Source of the DNA: Holosporales bacterium
GTDB taxonomy: Bacteria; Pseudomonadota; Alphaproteobacteria; RUG11792
Direction of reading: 5' to 3'
Assembly (NCBI GenBank): GCA_031260085.1
Contig: JAIRKP010000073.1
Span: 1-5,122 of the forward strand
DNA length: 5,122 bases
Numbering within the stretch: position 1 is the first letter of the stretch; every line of letters starts with the position of its first letter. The notes below the pieces were generated by a model. The model was not told the DNA's origin, ran no database searches, and saw only the letters and a list, made by a program, of their open reading frames with translations. Below are positions 1-5,122 of this stretch, one piece after another. A program made the position numbers and the translations under genes.

Positions 1-81
1 GATGTCTTCCATTAAGTGTTCCTTACTCCGGTCTATACGGGGATCTGTCAATTCTGTAAAATATTTTATCGGTGTGCGCAT
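1..81 (-). CDS. ISAs1-family transposase, N-terminal 27 residues (partial)
   Basis: Only the first 27 codons are inside the window, beginning at an ATG at 81. The visible protein contains IKYFTELTDPRIDRSKEHLM. This matches the start of ISAs1 / H-repeat type transposases, in which a (Y/H)FxxLxDPR motif precedes a segment that normally reads HxLxDI. This N-terminal region is the small transposase-associated domain ahead of the DDE catalytic domain, which would lie beyond the left edge. The enzyme would cut and join the ends of its own element. Whether the gene is complete cannot be judged here. There is no clear Shine-Dalgarno sequence; an A-rich stretch sits just before the start codon. The identification is from motif memory but is quite specific. 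Confidence 0.8.
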   Translation of the reverse strand, partial: MRTPIKYFTELTDPRIDRSKEHLMEDI

Positions 82-95
82 AACGTTTTTTTTTG

Positions 96-127
96 CAAAG
101 GAATGGGTTTTTATGATTCAATCCAAA
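96..127 (-). promoter_or_regulatory. Possible Bacteroidota-type promoter for the transposase
   Basis: On the minus strand TTTG at 127-124 is followed, after 20 bases, by TTCCTTTG at 103-96. This resembles the Bacteroidota -33 TTTG and -7 TAnnTTTG boxes, with one mismatch in the second. It would put the transcript start only about ten bases before the ATG at 81, which is short. The match may be chance in AT-rich sequence. Confidence 0.3.
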
Positions 128-129
128 TG

Positions 130-154
130 TTAAATTTAAGATGCGTTTGCCCTG
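130..154 (-). repeat. Putative terminal inverted repeat of the ISAs1-like element
   Basis: On the minus strand the element appears to begin at 154 with CAGGGCAAACGCATCT, followed by an AT-rich palindrome, TTAAATTTAA, at 130-139. CAGGGC-type ends are what I recall for ISAs1-like elements of Bacteroidota. The partner repeat is outside the window, so the pairing cannot be seen and the length of the repeat is a guess. Confidence 0.5.
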
Positions 155-1089
155 AGGCTTCCACGAAGTGCATCTAAAACTGGACGGGTAATATTTGAAG
201 TAATATTTCGTTTTACTCGAATAACTTCCTTTACCGTAGTAATCCCGTTTTGACTGATTCCAGTTACATCAACCCTTTGTCTTTTGTCGGAGAGGTGATG
301 CTTACTTCATCGTAGCCCATTGCGGTAAGAAGGTCTTTGATTATGTTTTCAAACTGATAAGGTTTCGTTTCTGCCAAAAAACTTTTCAACAAAGCCCTTT
401 GTTCTTTATTGAATGTTCTATATTTCTTATTAGCTGTGTTTCTTTATTTACAGTATCATTCGGATTGGTTTGTTCGACAAGTTGAAGATAGCTTCGACCT
501 CTATCGGTAATGCTGTATGTATTTCCATCACGTTTTGCATACTTGCGATCAACCAAATTGACAAGTCTTCTGCGCAGATAATCTTTTCGAACGGAATCTT
601 GCTTGATATTTGAGTTGTATTTGGTATATTCTTCCCATTCTTCCAATAGATCGCCGCGTCTTCCGCTTTCTATTAAAGATAATTGACGGAGAACCTGAAT
701 CAGACCGTCTTCCGTATCTATCTTTTAATAACATCACTTGTCGGATTGGAAACAAACTCTTTGCCATCTTCCGTTAGTTGATAAATACCGTTATTTTCCG
801 AAACCAGATTATGGCCCGAAATAAGAAACTGGCAACCACGAGTCCAGCGAGGATTAACTGTTTTATTGCTTTCTTTCCATATTTTCGTGGCAATTTCTTT
901 GTCTTTTCCTGAAAGGCGTTTATCAATCCATTCATCCGGATTAGTCCAATCAACTGTGTTTTGAGGTGTTCCTCGTAAGCCCCAAACTGTATTCCACATA
1001 TTTTTGAAATTGGAAACAGGCATTCCTACAATTATTTTCAATAAAGTAATTGTGGTGCTATATTTTGGGTATAATGGAATTTTTATCAT
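155..1089 (-). pseudogene. Mrr-like restriction endonuclease, frameshifted and truncated by an IS
   Basis: The gene starts at the ATG at 1089 (MIKIPLYPKY), which has a strong AGGAGG ribosome binding site, so a longer TTG start at 1116 is unlikely. Four frame segments join into one protein. Segment one (1089 to about 721) carries WGLRGTPQNTVDWTNPDEW and TRGCQFL. Segment two (about 718-418) holds a winged-helix-like part with RRRLVNLVDRKY and YSITDRG. Segment three (416 to about 274) has KPYQFENIIKDLLTAMGYDE. Segment four (about 272-155) has VDVTG, RVKRN and RPVLDALRGSL. The last two form the Mrr catalytic (PD-(D/E)xK) domain of restriction endonucleases. Each break is repaired by adding one base, near 720, 418 and 274. 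The C-terminal end is lost to the IS at 154. It sits 10 bases after hsdS, so it was probably an accessory nuclease of the same operon. The (E/Q)xK motif reads RVK, another sign of inactivity. The family is clear; the function of the intact form is inferred. Confidence 0.82.
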
Positions 1090-1093
1090 AATA

Positions 1094-1101
1094 CTCCTCC
1101 T
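1094..1101 (-). promoter_or_regulatory. Strong ribosome binding site of the Mrr-like gene
   Basis: On the minus strand AGGAGGAG is followed by four bases (TATT) and the ATG at 1089. It overlaps the TAG stop codon of hsdS at 1102-1100, so the two genes are packed end to end and may be translationally linked. It decides the start of the Mrr-like gene in favour of 1089. It is the only strong Shine-Dalgarno sequence I see in the window. Confidence 0.8.
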
Positions 1102-2440
1102 AATATTTTTTCTCAACTCGCTTTTTCGCTTGTTCTAACATGTCGTTTGCTTCTTGTTGCAGTTGTTTTACTTGTTGGCGAATCGAACTGATTTTCTCGG
1201 CGATTTCGTTTTGTTTTTCAATGGGAGGAATGGGGATAATCCTTTCCTTTGCTGATTTTAGTGTAATAAAAGGTTGTGCTCCCCCCGATTTTTCCCAGAA
1301 TAATTCAAAATCAAGTATGCTGTATATATATTCTAAATTTACTTCAGGAGTAGGAATAATTGTTATTGTATTTTTTATTGCAGTCCATTTGCTTGAAATA
1401 TTTAAGAAACACTTGCCACAGCGTGCACCAATAGCAGAAAGAATAATAGCATCACCGTCATTTTCATAAAATGGCAAATTTCCATCTTGGCCTGCCGAAC
1501 TATATGCAAAATAGCCCTCTTCAGTGTAACTAGCCTTAGTTATATTAGTATTTCCCCAGTCCACAACAGCAATATCTCCTAATTTAGAAAATGGATATCT
1601 TCCTGATTTCACTGAGATTATATATTTTTTTAATTCAGACGCATAATACAAAACATCCCATCGTCCTCCAGATATTTCTGAAAATTTAGTCACAAATATT
1701 CTACTTTCTAAACTATCATCTTTTTCGGGCAATTCAATTCCCAATTCATTGAGCAAATAATCATCAATTTTTGATAGTAATACTTTTGCTTCGTTTTCTT
1801 TCTTTATATTTAGGTTAAGTGCATATTCGTAAATATCAATACATTCTTTTTGTTCATTTAAATCCAGCAATGGAATTAGGACTTTTCCTAGATTGCTTGA
1901 ATTTAAATGCTTGTTTGTTGCACCTGTAATATGTCTTACCATTTGCCTTTTACCTATATCTGTGAAGAAATAGACTTGTAAGAACTTAGGATAAAGCTTT
2001 GAATTACATTTGCAAAGTAGTGTATCTGCCCCTATAATAACGTCTGGATATTTACTTTCTACAACTGCTGTATCTCCGGCATTTACACCTGATCTCACAA
2101 CAAGAATATCTCCTATTTCAGGGGTAATTGTGTGTTTATTATTTAAAAAATCTTGTGAGAAATATACAGGATTTTCTCTCAAATTAATACCCAGAGGGCG
2201 AACATTTTGAGATCTGATTAATTGAATTCCCTCTGAAGTAAACTCTCTGGGATATTCTGGTGGATGTATTATACTACTTGTTACTCTTTTTAAAGGAACA
2301 AATGTTTTAGTCCTTTCTAAAGTATAGAAAGGACTGTAAAATTCAGCATCAAGCCTGTCTTGCAGATTTGAATAATTGATTGTGAATATATTTTCAGGAG
2401 CCGTATGCATAACTTTATTATTTTTCAAGTACATACCCAT
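1100..2440 (-). CDS. hsdS: Type I restriction-modification specificity subunit (HsdS)
   Basis: HsdS binds the two halves of an asymmetric split recognition sequence and directs the HsdM methyltransferase (and HsdR, if present) to it. At 446 residues it has a normal full length with two target recognition domains. TRD1 covers about residues 48-195 (QLIRSQNVRPL, GDILVVRSG, then IPLLDLNEQKE). TRD2 covers about 283-412 (KLGDIAVVDWG, GDAIILSAIGARCGK, then IPIPPIEKQNEIAEKI). Each TRD ends in the typical helix-starting P-x-x-(E/x)-Q conserved region. The two halves also begin alike: NYSNLQDRLDAEFY near residue 22 and KFSEISGGRWDVLYY near 252. A coiled coil at 406-446 ends the protein. The start is uncertain: ATG codons at 2440, 2434 and 2410 are all possible, none with a good ribosome binding site. 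The 2410 start would fall just after the stop codon of the repaired upstream gene. The gene appears intact. The recognition sequence cannot be read from the sequence. Confidence 0.93.
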   Translation of the reverse strand: MGMYLKNNKVMHTAPENIFTINYSNLQDRLDAEFYSPFYTLERTKTFVPLKRVTSSIIHPPEYPREFTSEGIQLIRSQNVRPLGINLRENPVYFSQDFLNNKHTITPEIGDILVVRSGVNAGDTAVVESKYPDVIIGADTLLCKCNSKLYPKFLQVYFFTDIGKRQMVRHITGATNKHLNSSNLGKVLIPLLDLNEQKECIDIYEYALNLNIKKENEAKVLLSKIDDYLLNELGIELPEKDDSLESRIFVTKFSEISGGRWDVLYYASELKKYIISVKSGRYPFSKLGDIAVVDWGNTNITKASYTEEGYFAYSSAGQDGNLPFYENDGDAIILSAIGARCGKCFLNISSKWTAIKNTITIIPTPEVNLEYIYSILDFELFWEKSGGAQPFITLKSAKERIIPIPPIEKQNEIAEKISSIRQQVKQLQQEANDMLEQAKKRVEKKY

Positions 2441-2555
2441 ATTCTTTAGACAGAATAGCTTCGATATTTTCTCGAATAGCTTTTTTTAATGTAGGATGTG
2501 CTTCCTTTTTATAGGTAGCATGATAAAGCATTTTATAATCCGATTTAGGCTCTTC
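2418..2555 (-). pseudogene. Detached C-terminal coding segment of the DGxHR fusion gene
   Basis: In the next frame on the minus strand the sequence from about 2555 to the TAA at 2420-2418 encodes EPKSDYKMLYHATYKKEAHP followed by LKKAIRENIEAILSKEYG and a short tail. This is the expected continuation of the NITGNNPN-type domain: a basic, helical C-terminal part in which a DYxxMLYH-like motif is common. It has no start codon of its own in a sensible place. It fits the upstream frame if one base is added near 2555, giving CGG AAA GAG CCT in place of CGGAAGAGCCT. The repaired protein would have about 501 residues and end 7 bases before the hsdS ATG at 2410. Confidence 0.78.
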
Positions 2556-3922
2556 CGATCTTCTTCTCTAACCAATATGGTCGGCTTTTTTAAAGCTCTT
2601 GCCCAACCCATTTCATAAGTTACATTCGGATTGTTACCAGTAATGTTTGCTATAAAAATACCACACTCCTCTATCTTATTGAGAATGTCTTGAGCAATAT
2701 CTACAGTATCACCCGTATATGTCATTATTTTATAATGACTTAAATTAGCTTTGTGATCTCGCTGGATTTCTTCTATTACCGTTTTGTATATATCATCATG
2801 AGCTTCGACCTCTTCTTTACTAAAATAGGGCATCGCTATAAAAATCTTAATCTCCAGTTCAGCTATTTTGTCGAATATTTTAATAAAATTCTCAGCGGAA
2901 ACTTCTTCCGTTTCAAATAGATTGTTGTTAAGAATCCATTTCTTAAACATTGTAAATTTGCCTTTTTTGTCTTGAATCCAGTAATATAAGAAAGCATACA
3001 ATAAACCAAAGCTTGAATTTGCTTTAAGTTTGTCGTTAGTATCATAAATACGATCTATGTGTTTTAATGCATCCAATACATTTTCCACATTTTTATCTTC
3101 ATCTTTCAGTATATTGAAAATTTCCATATAGCAGGTACGATAATTATTTCCTATTATATGTTGTATCCCTGTAAAGTCTTTGTAATTATATCTTTCTTTA
3201 AGTTGTCTTGCCAATAGTCCGTCGATTCCGAGTATTTCTTTTAATTCATTATCCGGAAAACATATGGCGTCGTCAATTAAGACTCTTAGATTTTCCTCTG
3301 AGGTAAGAGGAATTGTTTTTGTATTTATATTATGAAAAAAAACTTTAGTTGCCTTATCAAATTCATTGATATTATTAGAAGTCTGCAAGCCATAAAATTC
3401 TTCACCCAATATAATACAGAAAGGAGCATTCATGCGTTCAACTTTTGAAGACTTTGAGCGTTCAGCAGCAAGTAATCTATGATTACCATCAATTCTTGAC
3501 AAAGGATTTTTTTCGTCTTGTATAAGTTTGGCAAGTTCTGCATCATCAAAAATCAACTCCGCTACTATTATATTATTTCTACCTCTTACATCTTGACTTT
3601 GTTTATAATCAATAGTTTTAAACTTGATCTGAGTATTATATACATTTGACTTATAGGCGTTTCTGAGTGAGATAGCTCTTATAGGTGTAGTTTCTGATTC
3701 TCCTTTTGCAAATGTATGCCTAAACTTATAGCCTAATATTATTTCAGGAAAAAACAAATAAATTTGTGTTTCGAGAAAGTCTATAATATCACTTCTATCA
3801 ATAGGATTACGTTGGTATTTATAATCTGCTTTTGATATACGAGCCAGTTCTTTAATAGGAGCAAATCCTCTTATACATATTTGCCCATTTAGTGAATGAT
3901 CTAATATCCCTCTTATAGTCAT
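2486..3922 (-). CDS. DGxHR (DndB/ParB-like) domain fused to a deoxyribosyltransferase/TIR-like domain; 3' frameshift
   Basis: The protein is 478 residues as read. Residues 1 to about 350 resemble DGQHR-domain proteins (the DndB group, related to the ParB fold). The signature is RIDGNHRLLAAE with DGNHR at 145-149, preceded by YQRNP (36-40) and followed by a helical region. Residues 358 to about 455 form a Rossmann-like domain: strand KIFIAMPY (359-366), then IANITGNNPNVTYEMGWA (424-441), then KKPTILV. This pattern is typical of nucleoside 2-deoxyribosyltransferase-like and TIR-like proteins, where the glutamate (here E437) is catalytic and the substrate is a nucleoside or nucleotide such as NAD. 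The substrate here is unknown. The start ATG overlaps the hsdM stop as ATGA, which indicates translational coupling. After about residue 456 the frame is lost, and the last 22 residues look unrelated to the family. Adding one base near 2555 restores a longer, plausible end. A DNA-sensing or regulatory half controlling a nucleotide-cleaving effector is inference. Confidence 0.8.
   Translation of the reverse strand: MTIRGILDHSLNGQICIRGFAPIKELARISKADYKYQRNPIDRSDIIDFLETQIYLFFPEIILGYKFRHTFAKGESETTPIRAISLRNAYKSNVYNTQIKFKTIDYKQSQDVRGRNNIIVAELIFDDAELAKLIQDEKNPLSRIDGNHRLLAAERSKSSKVERMNAPFCIILGEEFYGLQTSNNINEFDKATKVFFHNINTKTIPLTSEENLRVLIDDAICFPDNELKEILGIDGLLARQLKERYNYKDFTGIQHIIGNNYRTCYMEIFNILKDEDKNVENVLDALKHIDRIYDTNDKLKANSSFGLLYAFLYYWIQDKKGKFTMFKKWILNNNLFETEEVSAENFIKIFDKIAELEIKIFIAMPYFSKEEVEAHDDIYKTVIEEIQRDHKANLSHYKIMTYTGDTVDIAQDILNKIEECGIFIANITGNNPNVTYEMGWARALKKPTILVREEDRKSLNRIIKCFIMLPIKRKHILH
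2549..2561. other. 13-base match to the Illumina adapter core at the frameshift
   Basis: The plus strand reads GCTCTTCCGATCT, and the minus strand AGATCGGAAGAGC. This is identical to the common TruSeq adapter core. It lies exactly where the reading frame of the DGxHR fusion gene breaks. The coding sense continues on both sides in two frames of the same protein, so this is not a junction with foreign DNA. It may be a natural near-match that was altered or left poorly covered by adapter trimming. Confidence 0.9.
3919..3922 (-). promoter_or_regulatory. ATGA stop/start overlap between hsdM and the DGxHR fusion gene
   Basis: On the minus strand the TGA stop of hsdM (3921-3919) shares bases with the ATG of the next gene (3922-3920). 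Four-base overlaps of this kind usually mean that the second gene is translated by ribosomes finishing the first. That supports a shared transcript and matched protein amounts. Confidence 0.9.
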
Positions 3923-5122
3923 AACTCGTTATCTTCTATTGAGTTTATAAACTTCGTCAATTCTTCGCTAATTGTTTCCAACTCATTTTTAGCCGTCGGC
4001 TTTCCTGTTGCATCATAACCAATCTCCTGAGCAATTGCCATAAAAATAGGATAATTGACAAGTGTTTGTGCTTTTTTTATTTGGTACAATTCGTTCAGTT
4101 CATCTTTTATGTCATTCACTTTCTGGGAATACATCGCATTAATCTCTGCTTTCCATGCTTTGAATACCTCCGTTACTTCGACTTTCTTTTTTTCAGTTTC
4201 GTCGGTTGTATTTTCAAAGCCAGTCCAATTTTTGATAATTTGCTTTTTTTCTTTATCTAATGCATCAATACGAATCAGATATTTTTGTTCGTCTCTTAAA
4301 GTTTGCTGTAGAGTTGTTTTCTGTGTTGCAATCTTTTCTGTTTCCGCTTTAGTCCACTTTTTAAGAAAGATAACTGAACTTTTAACTCCGGCGCCGGTAG
4401 ACATAAATGCTGTTTGCGGCATAGATACAACTGCTACAATACGGAACCAGTCTTCTATTTGATTACGCACATACTGCAGACTACTATTGGTTAGTATGCC
4501 ATCAGGAATAACAATGCCTAAATATCCTCCTTCTTTAAGAAAGCGATAGGCTTGTTCTATAAAAAGAATCTCCGTACTCTGGTTATCCCTCTGGGTTTCA
4601 GGCTTGGTTACTACGGCTAACCAGTCTTCTTCTTTTTTTCCAAGCTTATATTCTTTCATATAAGCCTTTTCTGTCTGGCGTACAATACTTCCAAATGGTG
4701 GATTTGTTACGATTATATCAAAATGGTTATAGAGAAAGCCTCTGTTTTTTGTAACTTCTTCTAGCTTTTCTGGAGAAAGAAGTCCGTCAGCAGTTATCAC
4801 ATTGGTGTGTCCGTCATCATGGATAATCATATTCATTTTAGCGGCACGGGAAATTTGCTCATTTATCTCTATTCCATAAAGATTTTTTTCGGCAAAATCA
4901 TGCCAATGTTTAAAATGCCGTTGATTCTGTTTTATATCGTTTTTATAGTTGGGGTACAAATCATTAGCCTGTTTTCGAACTTTGTCTAATGAATATAGAA
5001 GAAAACCGCCACTACCACAAGAAGTATCTAAAACCAAAGATTCATTTGTAATAGGTAATACATCTGTAGCGAATTTAACAATAGGACGAGGGGTAAAGTA
5101 TTGCCCAAAATTACCGCGGAAG
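3919..5122 (-). CDS. hsdM: Type I restriction-modification DNA methyltransferase subunit (HsdM), 5' end missing
   Basis: HsdM transfers a methyl group from S-adenosylmethionine to N6 of adenine at the site chosen by HsdS. The last 400 residues are visible; the frame is open to the right edge and the start lies outside. In order, the visible part shows GQYFTPRPIV (visible residues 6-15), a sequence typical of HsdM just before the catalytic core. Motif I, DTSCGSGGF, follows at 32-40 and binds the cofactor. NLYGIEIN comes next, then the catalytic motif IV NPPF at 140-143, followed by GGYLGIVIPDG and TGAGVKSSVIFL. A charged, coiled-coil-like part at about 255-350 follows, and the C-terminal end probably contacts HsdS. 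A start at the TTG at 5037 would cut off the conserved QYFTPR motif and is therefore rejected. All motifs are intact. The gene overlaps the next by ATGA. hsdR is not in the window. Confidence 0.95.
   Translation of the reverse strand, partial: FRGNFGQYFTPRPIVKFATDVLPITNESLVLDTSCGSGGFLLYSLDKVRKQANDLYPNYKNDIKQNQRHFKHWHDFAEKNLYGIEINEQISRAAKMNMIIHDDGHTNVITADGLLSPEKLEEVTKNRGFLYNHFDIIVTNPPFGSIVRQTEKAYMKEYKLGKKEEDWLAVVTKPETQRDNQSTEILFIEQAYRFLKEGGYLGIVIPDGILTNSSLQYVRNQIEDWFRIVAVVSMPQTAFMSTGAGVKSSVIFLKKWTKAETEKIATQKTTLQQTLRDEQKYLIRIDALDKEKKQIIKNWTGFENTTDETEKKKVEVTEVFKAWKAEINAMYSQKVNDIKDELNELYQIKKAQTLVNYPIFMAIAQEIGYDATGKPTAKNELETISEELTKFINSIEDNEL

Larger units (their letters stand above)
1..154 (-). 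mobile_element. Left end of an ISAs1-family insertion sequence (partial)
   Basis: This is the transposase-proximal end of an insertion sequence that runs out of the window to the left. Read on the minus strand, the Mrr-like coding sequence stops making sense at 155. A CAGGGCAAACGCATCT end follows, then a short untranslated leader, then the start of a transposase at 81. The boundary at 154 is inferred from two things: loss of Mrr homology after the LDALRGSL motif, and the CAGGGC-type terminus, which I recall from ISAs1-like elements of Bacteroidota. The other end and the target-site duplication lie outside the window, so the exact edge may be off by a few bases. Confidence 0.72.

Noticed and set aside
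549..767. Minus-strand open frame of 72 codons overlapping the Mrr-like gene
   Set aside because: It is a third frame through the region; the frames on either side carry the recognisable family sequence.
1114..1116. TTG start for the Mrr-like gene
   Set aside because: The ATG at 1089 has a near-ideal AGGAGG site at the right distance; the TTG start would overlap hsdS and has no such site.
1140..1469. Plus-strand open frame of 109 codons
   Set aside because: It lies opposite hsdS, which has full family motifs; the cysteine- and phenylalanine-rich product resembles no known protein.
2549..2561. Adapter contamination or a chimeric contig join
   Set aside because: The same protein continues on both sides of the 13-base match, so no foreign DNA is joined here; a consensus error remains possible and is reported as a finding.
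2540..2565. Programmed ribosomal frameshift in the fusion gene
   Set aside because: There is no slippery heptamer such as A AAA AAG at the frame change and no evident downstream stem, and similar breaks occur in the decayed neighbour.
4055..4462. Plus-strand open frame of 135 codons
   Set aside because: It is the antisense of the charged C-terminal part of HsdM, where Lys/Glu codons give long Phe/Ser-rich open frames on the other strand.
5035..5037. TTG as start codon of the methyltransferase gene
   Set aside because: The frame stays open upstream and encodes the conserved GQYFTPRP motif, so the true start lies beyond the right edge.

Overview
The window is AT-rich and every gene in it lies on the minus strand. 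It suggests a member of the Bacteroidota. The main reasons are an ISAs1-family transposase start of the type common in Bacteroides and Parabacteroides relatives, a possible TTTG / TnnnTTTG promoter, and few Shine-Dalgarno sequences. This assignment rests on pattern recognition, not on a database search.

In transcription order (right to left) the layout is: (1) 5122-3919, most of a type I restriction-modification methyltransferase subunit (hsdM), with its 5' end outside the window; (2) 3922-2486, a two-domain protein in which a DndB/ParB-like DGxHR domain is followed by a nucleoside-deoxyribosyltransferase/TIR-like Rossmannoid domain, joined to hsdM by an ATGA overlap; (3) 2440-1100, an intact two-TRD specificity subunit (hsdS); (4) 1089-155, the remains of an Mrr-like restriction endonuclease gene with a strong ribosome binding site, broken by three -1 frame changes and cut off at its 3' end; (5) 154-1, the left end of an ISAs1-family insertion sequence that interrupts the Mrr-like gene and continues out of the window.

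The genes form one tightly packed operon-like defence cassette. HsdM and HsdS would make a sequence-specific adenine methyltransferase. No hsdR is visible; it may lie upstream, beyond the right edge. The DGxHR/deoxyribosyltransferase-like fusion sits between hsdM and hsdS, where restriction-linked accessory genes are known in other genomes. The Mrr-like gene was probably an accessory nuclease and is now inactive as read.

The fusion gene also carries a -1 frame change near its 3' end (about 2555). This replaces a well-conserved-looking C-terminal tail with an unrelated one. The site coincides with a perfect 13-base match to the common Illumina adapter core, so an assembly or trimming error should be excluded before calling it a mutation. 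All four frame changes in the window have the same sign (one base missing), which could mean real decay or a shared sequencing bias. No rRNA, tRNA, CRISPR array or convincing terminator was seen.
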